The translations under genes and the position numbers were made by a program. The notes under the pieces are model-generated. The model saw nothing but the letters and a program-made list of their open reading frames with translations. It was not told where the DNA came from and searched no databases. DNA of 64,000 bases from Rhodoferax ferrireducens (GTDB lineage: Bacteria > Pseudomonadota > Gammaproteobacteria > Burkholderiales > Burkholderiaceae_C): positions 124,001 through 188,000 of the forward strand of contig NZ_QEII01000315.1 of assembly GCF_003347515.1 (NCBI RefSeq), written 5' to 3'. Shown here one piece after another: positions 35,749 to 44,520 of this stretch; the first letter of the stretch is position 1, and every line of letters begins with the position of its first letter.

Positions 35749-37026
35749 ATGGCTGACTCGATTCCCCCTTTCCCCCCCTCATTGGTGCTGACCTTTGTCT
35801 TTGCGCTGACGCTGCTCGCCAGCCTGGTGTTGAAATTCTGGCTCAGCTCGCGGCAGATCCGGCATGTGGCCCAGCACCGTGCCGAAGTTCCGCCCGCCTT
35901 CGCGCGCAGTATTACTTTGGCTGCCCACCAGAAAGCCGCCGACTACACCGTCACCAAAGCACGTTTTGGCATGCTGGAGTTGGCGCTGGGGACGGTCGTC
36001 CTGGTGGGGTGGACGCTACTGGGCGGGCTCTCGGTCCTCAACCAGGCGCTGCTCGGCTGGCTGGGCGGCGGCATGGGACAGCAAATTGCCTTGCTCGCGG
36101 CCTTTGCGTTGATCAGCGGTCTGATTGATTTGCCCGTGGCCTTGTACCGGACCTTTGTGATCGAGGAGCGTTTCGGCTTCAACAAAATGACGCTCAAGCT
36201 CTGGCTGCTCGATTTACTCAAGTCCAGCCTGATCGGGGCCGTCATTGGCTTCCCCGTTGTCGCGCTGATCTTGTGGATGATGGGCGCGGCCGGCAGCGTA
36301 TGGTGGCTGTGGGCCTGGGGCGTCTGGATGGGTTTCAATTTACTCGCGCTGCTGATCTACCCCACCTTCATCGCGCCGCTGTTCAACAAATTCACGCCGC
36401 TGGCTGACGAGACACTCAAGGCCCGCGTCACGGCGCTGATGCAGCGCTGCGGCTTTGCCGCCAAAGGCTTGTTTGTGATGGATGGATCCAAGCGCAGCGC
36501 CCACGCCAATGCCTACTTCACCGGTTTTGGTGCATCCAAGCGCGTGGTGTTTTACGACACCTTGCTGGCCAAACTGTCGGCAGGTGAAGTGGACGCGGTA
36601 TTGGCGCACGAGTTGGGGCACTTCAAGCACAAACACGTCATCAAGCGCATTGTTTCCATGTTCGCCTTGAGCCTGCTGGGCTTTGCCCTGCTGGGCTGGC
36701 TGGCAACCCAGGTATGGTTTTACACCGGGCTGGGCGTGCAGCCCAATCTGAGTGCACCGAATGATGCGCTGGCGCTCTTGCTGTTCATGCTGGCCTTGCC
36801 GATTTTCGGTTTCTTCATCGCGCCGGTATTGGCCTATTTCTCACGCAAAGACGAGTTCCAAGCGGATGCCTACGCTGTGCTTCAGACCAGCGGGCACGAC
36901 CTTGCCACCGCGCTGCTCAAGCTGTATGAAGACAACGCATCGACGCTGACACCGGACCCGGTGTATGTGAAGTTCTACTACTCGCATCCGCCGGCGTCCG
37001 AGCGCCTGGCACGGATGACCGCTTGA
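35749..37026 (+). CDS. M48 family (Ste24-type) membrane metallopeptidase
   Basis: A 425-residue integral membrane zinc peptidase like CAAX protease Ste24. It has a multi-helix N-terminal region, VIEERFGFNKMT (the family's EERFGFN signature), HELGHFKH with zinc ligands near residue 286, and KDEFQADAYA with the third ligand near 365. Bacterial relatives are thought to act in envelope quality control. The gene is followed within 31 bases by the pterin dehydratase gene and then rsgA, suggesting one transcription unit. Confidence 0.92.
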   Translation: MADSIPPFPPSLVLTFVFALTLLASLVLKFWLSSRQIRHVAQHRAEVPPAFARSITLAAHQKAADYTVTKARFGMLELALGTVVLVGWTLLGGLSVLNQALLGWLGGGMGQQIALLAAFALISGLIDLPVALYRTFVIEERFGFNKMTLKLWLLDLLKSSLIGAVIGFPVVALILWMMGAAGSVWWLWAWGVWMGFNLLALLIYPTFIAPLFNKFTPLADETLKARVTALMQRCGFAAKGLFVMDGSKRSAHANAYFTGFGASKRVVFYDTLLAKLSAGEVDAVLAHELGHFKHKHVIKRIVSMFALSLLGFALLGWLATQVWFYTGLGVQPNLSAPNDALALLLFMLALPIFGFFIAPVLAYFSRKDEFQADAYAVLQTSGHDLATALLKLYEDNASTLTPDPVYVKFYYSHPPASERLARMTA

Positions 37027-37057
37027 CCCTATCCAGGCAGCCCACTGCAAACACACC

Positions 37058-37393
37058 ATGAATACCATGCTCAAGAAAAAAGACTGGTCGACCCTCTCCA
37101 GACGGGCGCTGACAGCTACAGAAATAGTAGCAAACCTGGCAAAACTGGAAGGCTGGACCCTGACAGGCGATGGGGCCGCCGTGGCCATTGAAAAGACCTA
37201 CAGCTTTGCCAATTATTACGAGACCATTTCTTTCGTGAACGCGTTGGCCTTTATCGCCAATGCGCAGGATCATCACCCTGATTTGTCGGTACATTTCAAC
37301 CGCTGCGTGGTGCGCTTCAATACCCATGATGTGAGCGGCCTCTCAGTGACGGATTTTGACTGTGCGACGCTGGTGGACGCCCTTCTGACATGA
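37058..37393 (+). CDS. phhB: Pterin-4a-carbinolamine dehydratase
   Basis: Dehydrates 4a-hydroxytetrahydropterin, recycling the cofactor of aromatic amino acid hydroxylases. The 111-residue protein carries the catalytic HHPDLSVHFNRCVV segment near residue 70, with WTLTGDG and FANYYETISFVN upstream, as in the PCD/DCoH family. No phenylalanine hydroxylase gene is visible nearby. The codons for TATEIVANL resemble a dispersed GCTAC...GTAGC repeat. Confidence 0.9.
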   Translation: MNTMLKKKDWSTLSRRALTATEIVANLAKLEGWTLTGDGAAVAIEKTYSFANYYETISFVNALAFIANAQDHHPDLSVHFNRCVVRFNTHDVSGLSVTDFDCATLVDALLT

Positions 37394-37418
37394 GCACCCA
37401 TCACAGGGCAACCCTCTA

Positions 37419-38339
37419 ATGGAACGAGCCACACTCGACCGCGGCCTGATCGTGGCCAACTACGGCCGCCACTTTCTGGTCGAAACGCCGGAGGGGCGGC
37501 GATTGATTTGCCACTCACGCGGCAAGAAGAGCCAGGGACTGGTGGGCGATCGGGTCTTGTGGCAGGCCTCGCGCGACGAAGGCACGATCGAGAAGATCGA
37601 AGAACGCCGCAATGTGTTTTACCGCCAGGATGAAATTCGCACCAAATCATTCGCCGTCAACCTGGACCAGATCCTGATCCTGATTGCAGCGGAGCCCGAG
37701 TTCTCCAGCAGCCAGCTCTCGCGCGCCCTGATTGCGGCCGAGGCCGAGCACATCACGCCCATCATCGCGCTCAACAAAAGTGATCTGGTCGAACCCTTCG
37801 CGCGCGCCTGGGAATGGCTGCGGCCGTACCGGCAAATGCATTACGGTGTGTTGCCCTTGTCGCTCAAACAATCCGGTGAGGTCGATCACGCCGAACTGCT
37901 CAAGCTGCTGCATGGCAAGACGACGCTGGTGCTGGGACCGTCGGGCGCGGGCAAGAGCACCCTGATCAACCTGCTGGCGCCCGGCGCGCTGGCCCAGACC
38001 GGTGAAATTTCGCAAGCCCTCAACTCGGGCAAACACACCACCACCAGCACCACCTGGTATTGGGTGGACAAAGACAAGAGCACGGCGCTGATTGATTCAC
38101 CAGGTTTCCAGGAATTTGGCCTGAACCACATCGACCCAGCGCAGCTGGCGGCCTATATGCCGGACCTGAAGCCGCATGTCGCGAACTGCAAGTTCTACAA
38201 CTGCAGCCATCTGCATGAACCCGGTTGTGGCGTGATGGCAGCCGTCAAACCCGACGGTAGCCCCGATGGCATCAGCGCCAATCGCTATAAAATTTATAGC
38301 GATTTATACGCCGAACTGAGCCAGGCCCGGAAGTACTGA
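37419..38339 (+). CDS. rsgA: Ribosome small subunit-dependent GTPase A
   Basis: Circularly permuted GTPase that helps late 30S maturation. The 306-residue protein has an N-terminal OB fold, then G4 (ALNKSDLV) before G1 (GPSGAGKST) and G3 (DSPGFQEFG), the order diagnostic of the family, and a C-terminal zinc knuckle CKFYNCSHLHEPGC. The last codons (RYKIYSDL) coincide with a repeat-like palindrome CGCTATAAAATTTATAGCG, and the 3' end overlaps the converging hisC by 36 bases. Confidence 0.94.
   Translation: MERATLDRGLIVANYGRHFLVETPEGRRLICHSRGKKSQGLVGDRVLWQASRDEGTIEKIEERRNVFYRQDEIRTKSFAVNLDQILILIAAEPEFSSSQLSRALIAAEAEHITPIIALNKSDLVEPFARAWEWLRPYRQMHYGVLPLSLKQSGEVDHAELLKLLHGKTTLVLGPSGAGKSTLINLLAPGALAQTGEISQALNSGKHTTTSTTWYWVDKDKSTALIDSPGFQEFGLNHIDPAQLAAYMPDLKPHVANCKFYNCSHLHEPGCGVMAAVKPDGSPDGISANRYKIYSDLYAELSQARKY
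38283..38312 (+). repeat. Repeat-like palindrome at the rsgA 3' end
   Basis: CGCTATAA-aat-TTATAGCG, an 8-bp palindrome of the GCTAT repeat type, is translated as the C-terminal residues of RsgA and lies just before the hisC stop. Confidence 0.5.
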
Positions 38340-39422
38340 GCCCAGCGCTTGCACCAGCGCATCGCATTGCGCCGGCGTGCCGACGCTGATGCGCAAATAC
38401 TGCTCGATGCGCGGCAGTTTGAAGTGCCGCACCAGCACACCGCGTGCGCGCAGGCCGGCCGCAATGCCGGCCGCGTCATGCTGCGGATGGCGGGCAAACA
38501 CAAAATTGGCCTGTGACGGCAAGACCTTGAAGCCCAAGTCTTCCAGCGCCAACACCAGCCCTTCCCGGCTGTCCATCACGGCGCGGCGCGTCTGCTCGAA
38601 ATAGGCCTGGTCCTCAAAAGCTGCGACGCCACCGGCAATCGCCAGTCGGTCCAGCGGATAGGAGTTGAAGCTGTTTTTAACGCGCTCCAGCGCCTCAATC
38701 AGAAGCGCCTGTCCACACGCAAAGCCCACGCGCAAGCCGGCCAGCGAGCGCGACTTGGACAGAGTGTGAACCACCAGCAGGTTGGGATACTGCGCAATCA
38801 GGGACATGGCGCTATCGCCGCCAAAGTCAACGTAGGCCTCATCCACCAGCACGACGCGATGCGGATGCAGGCGCAGCAGTTGCTCCACTTGCTGCAGCGG
38901 CACACCGGTGCCGGTGGGCGCATTGGGATTGGCGATGACGACGCCGGCGACCGAGTGGCCATCGGCCCGCGCATAGGCCGAGACATCAAGGCACATCTCA
39001 TCGCTCAAGGGCACCAACTCCAAGGGGATGTCGTAAAGCCCGCAATAAACCTTGTAAAAGCTGTAGCTGATGTCGGGCATCAGCAAGGGACAGCCGTGCT
39101 GGAAAAAAGCAAAAAAGGCGTGCGCCAGGACCTCATCCGAGCCATTGCCCAAAAACACATGCTGCGGCGCCAGGCCATGATGTGCGGCAATGGCTTGACG
39201 CAATACCGTCGCTTCCGGGTCGGGATAGAGCTGCAAGCCCTGTTGCGCCGCCAGCTGAATCGCCGCAATGGCGCGCGGTGAGGGCGGGTAGGGATTCTCG
39301 TTGGTATTGAGCTTGACCAGATTGTCGATCTTGGGTTGCTCACCCGGGACGTAGGGCACGAGACGAGCTACCACGGGGCTGCAAAACGAGGATGACACAG
39401 AAATTTCAACTTCCATTTTCAT
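38304..39422 (-). CDS. hisC: Histidinol-phosphate aminotransferase
   Basis: PLP enzyme of histidine biosynthesis converting imidazole acetol phosphate to histidinol phosphate. The 372-residue protein has NTNENPYPPSP near residue 40, NGSDEVL, NPNAPTGTG, VDEAYVDFGG and the PLP lysine in HTLSKSRSLAGLR near 228, ending with LRISVGTP. The gene is away from other his genes. Both possible ATGs (39422 and 39416) lie at the edge of a dispersed repeat, and no clear ribosome site precedes them. Confidence 0.93.
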   Translation of the reverse strand: MKMEVEISVSSSFCSPVVARLVPYVPGEQPKIDNLVKLNTNENPYPPSPRAIAAIQLAAQQGLQLYPDPEATVLRQAIAAHHGLAPQHVFLGNGSDEVLAHAFFAFFQHGCPLLMPDISYSFYKVYCGLYDIPLELVPLSDEMCLDVSAYARADGHSVAGVVIANPNAPTGTGVPLQQVEQLLRLHPHRVVLVDEAYVDFGGDSAMSLIAQYPNLLVVHTLSKSRSLAGLRVGFACGQALLIEALERVKNSFNSYPLDRLAIAGGVAAFEDQAYFEQTRRAVMDSREGLVLALEDLGFKVLPSQANFVFARHPQHDAAGIAAGLRARGVLVRHFKLPRIEQYLRISVGTPAQCDALVQALGSVLPGLAQFGV

Positions 39423-39466
39423 AGCAGCTTACGCATATTGCATGCGGGCCAGAAGCACATTTGACT
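39416..39466 (-). repeat. Dispersed repeat covering the hisC start
   Basis: The minus strand reads GCTTCTGGCCCGCATGCAAT then ATGCGTAAGCTGCTATGAAA, the same block order as the copies at 26080 and 27632. The GCTATGAAA end supplies the hisC ATG. Confidence 0.7.
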
Positions 39467-39472
39467 TAAAAA

Positions 39473-40459
39473 CTAACCTAACAGACGCGCCAGCGTCAAG
39501 AGCGCGAGCAAGACCATCCACATGACGACCGTACGCCAGACCAGGCCGACAATGACCGCCAGGTGGGCGGGCTCCGGCGTTTGCCCTGCCGCCGAGTCAG
39601 CCGGCAGTGCGCCAGGCCCTGGGGGCATGGCAGGCGCGCCATCGACGGGATAAGCAGCAGCGCTGGCCGCGTCGCCCAATCGGATATTCACGGCGCCGGC
39701 GGTCGCCGCCAAGATGATGCCGTCGTTGTCGCCTGCAGCACGCGGCTCGTGGTTGCGCCAGCCATCAATCGCCTCCTCGAAGCTGCCCACCACCGCGAAG
39801 CTGATCGCGGTGATACGGGCAGGCAGCCAATCAATGGCCACCCAGGCATCAATAGCAGTCTGCTGCAAGGCCTCACTGACCGGCTGATGCTGCGTCTTGC
39901 TCTTGTGCTGCCAATAGCGGGCGACGAATTCACTTAAACGGTACAGCACGGCGCCCGCCGGGCCAAAACCAAAAGCAGCCAGTACCGTGAACCAGGCCAA
40001 CACGCCGAACACATGGCGGTGGGCCGCCAGTACGGAATGCTCAATCACGTGCCGCACGATTTCGCTACGGGGCAGCTCGCTGGCATCGATCTGCTGCCAC
40101 TCTGCCAGCAATGCACGGGCATGGTCTTCATCGCCATCCGCCAGCGCATCCCGAATCTGGGTGAAATGAAAACTGAACTGCCGAAAACCCAGCGTTGTAT
40201 AGAGCACGGCCACGCTCCACACCACGGCCACCGGCCAACCCAAGAAGGCATCCAGCAACCAATAAATGGCCAGTGCCAGCAGGGACGGAGCGCCCACCGC
40301 AAATCCCCAGGCCAGCCAGCCATGAAAAGGCTTGCCGGCATCAAAATTTCGGCTACTCCAGCGTACCCAGGCGCGCAAGCTCGCATGAACCAGATTACCG
40401 GGACCCAAAGGACGTGCCTGCTCCAGCAGCAAGGCGAAAAGCACAGAGATAAAGCTCAT
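39473..40459 (-). CDS. CobD/CbiB-like membrane protein
   Basis: A 328-residue membrane protein with at least four membrane helices (residues 1-15, 52-90, 150-180 and the C-terminus). Motifs such as LLLEQARPL, QIRDALADGDEDHARALLA, VIEHSVLAA and the late WRTVVMWMVLLALL resemble CobD/CbiB, the adenosylcobinamide-phosphate synthase, and its AmpE-like relatives. No other cobalamin genes are adjacent, so it may be a paralogue with another role. It follows the CoA pyrophosphatase gene by seven bases. Confidence 0.7.
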   Translation of the reverse strand: MSFISVLFALLLEQARPLGPGNLVHASLRAWVRWSSRNFDAGKPFHGWLAWGFAVGAPSLLALAIYWLLDAFLGWPVAVVWSVAVLYTTLGFRQFSFHFTQIRDALADGDEDHARALLAEWQQIDASELPRSEIVRHVIEHSVLAAHRHVFGVLAWFTVLAAFGFGPAGAVLYRLSEFVARYWQHKSKTQHQPVSEALQQTAIDAWVAIDWLPARITAISFAVVGSFEEAIDGWRNHEPRAAGDNDGIILAATAGAVNIRLGDAASAAAYPVDGAPAMPPGPGALPADSAAGQTPEPAHLAVIVGLVWRTVVMWMVLLALLTLARLLG

Positions 40460-40466
40460 GCAGCCA

Positions 40467-41201
40467 TCATAGCGGCACCGTGCCGGCTGGCGCCGACAGC
40501 AAACGGTAGAAGTTGCGCAGCATGCCCGCGGTAGCACCCCAGATGAAGCGCTGCGGCAGATGCCCCTGGGCCTCGTCCCGGTAGGGCATGGAGAACCATT
40601 CGCGCGTGGCTCCTTCCCACTCAAAAACATGGCGTTGATGGTGCGCGGGATTCATCAGAAACTCGAGTGGTACTTCAAAGACATCGGCCACTTCAAAGGC
40701 ATTGGGAGTCAGCGTGAAGCCCGGTTGCACCAGGGCCACGACCGGCGTGATGATGAACGCGGAGCCCGTCACGTAGTGCGGCATCACACCCAGCACCTGC
40801 ACAAAAGCGGGGTCCAGCCCCACTTCTTCCTGCGCCTCGCGCAAGGCCGTGGCGGCGGCATCAGCATCCCCTTCATCGGCCTTGCCACCCGGAAAGGCGA
40901 TTTGCCCGGAATGGGTCGACAGATGCAGGGTGCGCTCGGTCAGCAGAATAGTCGGGCGCTCCCGCATCACGATCGGCAGCAGGACCGAAGCGTGCATCGG
41001 CGCCCGCTCCATGAATTTTTTCTCCGCCAGCAACTCGGGCACCCACACCGGGGGCGCAGCAAAGCGTTGCCGCAAGGCATCGGGCTGCAAAGAGGCCAGA
41101 GGCACCGGCGGCAGATGTGAATCCACGCCCACGACCGGAATCAGGCGCGGATCGAAATTCGGCAACCTGGACAAAGACGTAACGGTTGAATTGGATGACA
41201 C
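40467..41201 (-). CDS. NUDIX hydrolase, CoA pyrophosphatase type
   Basis: A 244-residue NUDIX enzyme. It carries the CoA-binding signature ILLTERT--L--HSGQIAFPGGK directly before the NUDIX box (GGKADEGDADAAATALREAQEEVGL, visible as TALREAQEEVGL), as in NudL-type CoA pyrophosphatases that split CoA to 3',5'-ADP and 4'-phosphopantetheine. No ATG fits; the GTG at 41201 is chosen because the longer ATG frame would begin inside the rplS terminator. It runs in the direction of rplS but beyond that terminator. Confidence 0.85.
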   Translation of the reverse strand: MSSNSTVTSLSRLPNFDPRLIPVVGVDSHLPPVPLASLQPDALRQRFAAPPVWVPELLAEKKFMERAPMHASVLLPIVMRERPTILLTERTLHLSTHSGQIAFPGGKADEGDADAAATALREAQEEVGLDPAFVQVLGVMPHYVTGSAFIITPVVALVQPGFTLTPNAFEVADVFEVPLEFLMNPAHHQRHVFEWEGATREWFSMPYRDEAQGHLPQRFIWGATAGMLRNFYRLLSAPAGTVPL

Positions 41202-41230
41202 GATAGGGATACCGAAAAAATAGCAGCCGT

Positions 41231-41270
41231 AAAAAAAGCCGCCACAAGCATCAGCTGGGGCGGCTTTTTT
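41231..41270. terminator. Terminator of the rpsP-rplS operon
   Basis: GCCGCC / GGCGGC stem with a 15-base loop, flanked by A-run and T-run so it can work in both directions; placed 16 bases beyond rplS. Confidence 0.85.
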
Positions 41271-41285
41271 ACAAAACAACTCGCT

Positions 41286-41666
41286 TTATACGGCGGCTGT
41301 CTTGATTTTCTTGGCGGGCAATTTTTCTTTGATACGCGCCGACTTGCCGCTGCGGTCACGCAGGTAGTACAGCTTGGCACGACGCACATCGCCACGACGT
41401 TTGACTTCAATGCCAGCGATCAGCGGGCTGTAGGTCTGGAACGTACGCTCGACGCCTTCGCCGCTGGAGATCTTGCGAACAATGAAGCCACTGTTGAGGC
41501 CGCGATTGCGCTTGGCAATCACAACGCCTTCATAGGCCTGCACGCGTTTACGCGTACCTTCAACCACATTGACGCTCACAATGACAGTGTCACCGGGAGA
41601 AAATTCGGGAATGACTTTCCCAAGACGAGCAATTTCTTCCTGCTCAAGGATTTGAATCAAATTCAT
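41286..41666 (-). CDS. rplS: 50S ribosomal protein L19
   Basis: The 126-residue protein has MNLIQILEQEEI, FSPGDTVIVSVNVVEG, AYEGVVIAKRNRGLNS and RRGDVRRAKLYYLRDRSGK, the L19 pattern, at the 30S-50S interface. It is the last gene of the rpsP-rimM-trmD-rplS operon, about 100 bases after trmD, and is followed by a strong terminator. Confidence 0.98.
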   Translation of the reverse strand: MNLIQILEQEEIARLGKVIPEFSPGDTVIVSVNVVEGTRKRVQAYEGVVIAKRNRGLNSGFIVRKISSGEGVERTFQTYSPLIAGIEVKRRGDVRRAKLYYLRDRSGKSARIKEKLPAKKIKTAAV

Positions 41667-41768
41667 TTTTAGCCTCAAATGATCTTGGTCGCGCCAGTGT
41701 CGGGATGACACAAAAGCTTCGCTGCAAACGCAATGAAGCGGCCAGCCAGAGGATCGGTAAGCCTACTA

Positions 41769-42512
41769 TTATAGCCTGAGCAGAAACGCTTCATCGATAG
41801 GACTCAAACGCCCGTCCTTCCGCGCCTGGGCAATCAATTCCGGCCGCAAACGGGCGGTGATCGCCAGCCGTTGCTCGCGGCGCCATCGCTCAATCTGGGC
41901 ATGGTGACCCGACAGCAGCACCTCTGGCACCGCCCTCCCCGCCCAGCTCTCCGGCCGGGTGTAATGCGGACAATCCAGCAAGCCGTCCAGGGTGGGATTA
42001 AAGCTGTCCTGCTGGTGACTGTCAGCCGTATTCAGCACACCCGGCTGCAAACGAGCCACTGCGTCCAGCAAAGCCATGGCTGCAATTTCACCACCCGACA
42101 GCACAAAGTCCCCGAGACTGATCTGCTCGGTGACGTGTTCGTCGATAAAGCGTTGGTCCAGCCCCTCGTAACGGCCGCAAATCAGGACCGCACCCGAGCT
42201 CTCAGCCCAACGCGTCACCATGGCATGGTTGAGCGGCTTGCCGGCCGGTGAAAAGAGCACCACCGGCGCTGTGTCAGCGCGCTGGGCCTGGATGTGTTTC
42301 AGGCATTGGGTCAGGGGCTCGGCCATCATGACCATGCCGGGGCCGCCGCCAAAGGGGCGATCGTCCACGCGCCTGTAGTTGCCCTCGGCGAAATCGCGCG
42401 GATTGAACAGCTTGACATTGACTTGCCCGGACTCGAACGCGCGACGGGTGATGCCGCTGGTCAACAGCGGCGCGAATAATTCGGGGAAAAGCGTGACGAT
42501 GTCGAAGCGCAT
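41769..42512 (-). CDS. trmD: tRNA (guanine37-N1)-methyltransferase
   Basis: SPOUT methyltransferase that modifies G37 next to the anticodon and prevents frameshifting. The 247-residue protein begins MRFDIVTLFPELF and has DRPFGGGPGMVM, CGRYEGLDQRFID and the knot motif ISLGDFVLSGGE. It lies 11 bases after rimM in the conserved ribosomal operon. Confidence 0.97.
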   Translation of the reverse strand: MRFDIVTLFPELFAPLLTSGITRRAFESGQVNVKLFNPRDFAEGNYRRVDDRPFGGGPGMVMMAEPLTQCLKHIQAQRADTAPVVLFSPAGKPLNHAMVTRWAESSGAVLICGRYEGLDQRFIDEHVTEQISLGDFVLSGGEIAAMALLDAVARLQPGVLNTADSHQQDSFNPTLDGLLDCPHYTRPESWAGRAVPEVLLSGHHAQIERWRREQRLAITARLRPELIAQARKDGRLSPIDEAFLLRL

Positions 42513-42523
42513 GAGGCGACGAC

Positions 42524-43087
42524 TCAAAAGTCGGGTTGCCAGTCCACCAGAATGCGACGGGCTTGCAAATCGACGTTGTCAACATAGACTGACACAAAAG
42601 GAATCATGCGTTCCTGCGTCTTGCCATCCTGCTCAAAATCCATGACCAGCACGGTTTGCGCACCGGTCGACAGCAGTTCCTTGACCGTTCCCAGCGCAAC
42701 GCCTTCGCGATTGACGACGTCCAGCCCAATCAGGTCGACCCAGTAATATTCGTCTTTTTCAGCCGTTGGAAAACTAGCTCGGGACACGAAAATGCGGGCC
42801 CCACGCAAGGCTTCCGCCGCAGTGCGGTCATTGACGTCATGCGCTGAAGCGACAACCGTATTGGAATGAATCTTGGCTTCCGTGACGGCCAGTTTGGCGA
42901 CGCCGGAAAAGGTTTTGGCACCCCGTTCGGACGGCATCAAAAACCAGCGCTTGGAAGAAAAAAGCGCCTCGGGATCGGCGCTGTGCGGCAAGACTTTGAA
43001 CCAGCCTTTGATGCCCCAGGCATCGGCAATGCGCCCAACTTCGATTGCGTCCGCCGGCAATTCGGCGGCTTCAAGGCCGGGCAGCAT
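42524..43087 (-). CDS. rimM: Ribosome maturation factor RimM
   Basis: A 187-residue 30S assembly factor that binds S19. The N-terminal RimM domain has EVGRIADAWGIKGWFKV, and the C-terminal PRC-barrel has YYWVDLIGLDV and IPFVSVYVDNVD. Start at MLPGLEAAEL, ten bases after rpsP; longer frames extend into rpsP. Confidence 0.96.
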   Translation of the reverse strand: MLPGLEAAELPADAIEVGRIADAWGIKGWFKVLPHSADPEALFSSKRWFLMPSERGAKTFSGVAKLAVTEAKIHSNTVVASAHDVNDRTAAEALRGARIFVSRASFPTAEKDEYYWVDLIGLDVVNREGVALGTVKELLSTGAQTVLVMDFEQDGKTQERMIPFVSVYVDNVDLQARRILVDWQPDF

Positions 43088-43097
43088 CACAATAAAA

Positions 43098-43349
43098 TCA
43101 GGCGGCCGCTTTGGCAGCTTGATTGACCAGACGTTCCACGGTAGGCGATGCCTGAGCACCGACGCTTCTCCAGTAAGTCAAACGATCCTGAGCAATACGG
43201 ATGCTTTCTTCATTGGCCGTTGCAATCGGGTTGTAAAAACCGATGCGTTCGATGAAGCGGCCGTCACGACGGGTACGCTTGTCAGCGACAACGATATTGA
43301 AAAAAGGGCGAGCTTTTGCACCGCCACGAGCGAGTCGAATGACAACCAT
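43098..43349 (-). CDS. rpsP: 30S ribosomal protein S16
   Basis: An 83-residue protein, MVVIRLARGGAKARPFF, VVADKRTRRDGRFIE and GFYNP, matching S16. First gene of the operon, with GGATAA-type ribosome site before the ATG. Divergent from the acetyltransferase gene. Confidence 0.98.
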   Translation of the reverse strand: MVVIRLARGGAKARPFFNIVVADKRTRRDGRFIERIGFYNPIATANEESIRIAQDRLTYWRSVGAQASPTVERLVNQAAKAAA

Positions 43350-43482
43350 GATTTATCCTTTGGGTGGCGGAGTTTGAGTTCCACCAATTAATTCAGCATT
43401 TAATCCAGCGCTTGAGACACGCGACATGGCCACCCGGCCAGCGACACACTGGGTAACCTTTGATTATAACGTTTCCATTTTT

Positions 43483-44007
43483 ATGACTATTATTCGCCCC
43501 AGCCAACCCGAAGATATCCCGGCCATCTCCGCGATCTACACCCACCATGTGCTGCACGGAACCGGTACGTTTGAAATCGATCCGCCCTCGCTGGCCGACA
43601 TGGCCAACCGCCGCGCGGATGTGCTTGCCAAGGGGCTTCCCTACCTCGTCGTCAGTGCGGGCGACAAGGTGTTGGGCTTCGCCTATTGCAACTGGTTCAA
43701 GCCGCGTCCGGCGTACCGTTTCTCGGCCGAAGACTCCATTTATCTGGCGCCGGATGCCCACGGCCAAGGGCTCGGGCGCCTGTTGCTGACGGAGCTGGCA
43801 GCGCAAGCGGAAAAAGCCGGCGTACGCAAACTGATTGCCGTCATTGGCGACTCGGCCAATACCGGATCCATCGGGGTCCATCGCTCGGTCGGGTTTTCAC
43901 ATGTCGGGATTCTCAAATCCTGCGGCTGGAAATTTGACCAATGGCGGGATGTGGTCATGATGGACAAGGCCCTGGGCTGGGGCGACACCAACGCGCCGCA
44001 GCAATAA
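43483..44007 (+). CDS. GNAT acetyltransferase (phosphinothricin acetyltransferase-like)
   Basis: A 174-residue GCN5-type N-acetyltransferase. IRPSQPEDIPAISAIYTHHV at the N-terminus, EIDPPSLADMANR and the acetyl-CoA loop GQGLGRLLLTELA, followed by NTGSIGVHRSVGFSHVGIL, match the phosphinothricin/methionine-sulfoximine acetyltransferase group. The natural substrate is not known. The start at 43483 follows a TATAAC-like element and the family N-terminus. Confidence 0.87.
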   Translation: MTIIRPSQPEDIPAISAIYTHHVLHGTGTFEIDPPSLADMANRRADVLAKGLPYLVVSAGDKVLGFAYCNWFKPRPAYRFSAEDSIYLAPDAHGQGLGRLLLTELAAQAEKAGVRKLIAVIGDSANTGSIGVHRSVGFSHVGILKSCGWKFDQWRDVVMMDKALGWGDTNAPQQ

Positions 44008-44016
44008 TGAGCCTTC

Positions 44017-44463
44017 ATGAAAAACAAAACAATTGCCGCGTGGCTGGCTTTCATTGGGGGTCCTTTGGGACTGCATCGTTTTTATTTGCGCGGAATGGGT
44101 GACCTGCCGGGGTGGTTGCTACCCTTGCCCACGGCCCTGGGTCTGTACGGCATTGAACGGGTGCAACAGAATGGGCTGGACGATTTGTGGAGTTGGCTGC
44201 TGATCCCGTTACTGGGCTTTACCATTGCAGGCTGCGCCTTGACCGCCATCGTCTATGGCTTGATGGCGCCGGAAAAATGGAATGCCCGCTACAACCCTTC
44301 AGCGCCGCCAGACGCCTTACCCGGCCACACCAACTGGCTCACCATCGGCGCGATGGTCCTGGCCCTGCTGGTGGGCACCACGGTGTTGCTGAGCAGCATT
44401 GCGTTCAGCTTTCAGCACTACTTCGAATACCAGGTTGAGGAAGCGCGCAAGATATCGCAATGA
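44017..44463 (+). CDS. TM2-type membrane protein
   Basis: A 148-residue protein with about three membrane helices. The first helix pair with AFIGGPLGLHRFYL resembles the TM2 domain (GxxGxHRFYL). The C-terminal half (NWLTIGAMVLALLVGTTVLL) adds a third helix and ends in a short cytoplasmic tail. Function unknown. It lies nine bases after the acetyltransferase gene and may be co-transcribed. Confidence 0.7.
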   Translation: MKNKTIAAWLAFIGGPLGLHRFYLRGMGDLPGWLLPLPTALGLYGIERVQQNGLDDLWSWLLIPLLGFTIAGCALTAIVYGLMAPEKWNARYNPSAPPDALPGHTNWLTIGAMVLALLVGTTVLLSSIAFSFQHYFEYQVEEARKISQ

Positions 44464-44464
44464 A

Positions 44465-44520
44465 ACAAGGCTGCAGCCCTTATTCAGAGGGCGCACAATG
44501 CTATATTTTATATAGCATCA
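44465..44520. repeat. Dispersed repeat/hairpin between converging genes
   Basis: TGCTATAT-ttt-ATATAGCA is a perfect 8-bp stem next to GCCCTTATTCAGAGGGCGCAC, here quoted as AGAGGGCGCAC. It resembles the GCTAT...GCGC repeat family and may also terminate transcription for the TM2 and pit genes. Confidence 0.5.
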
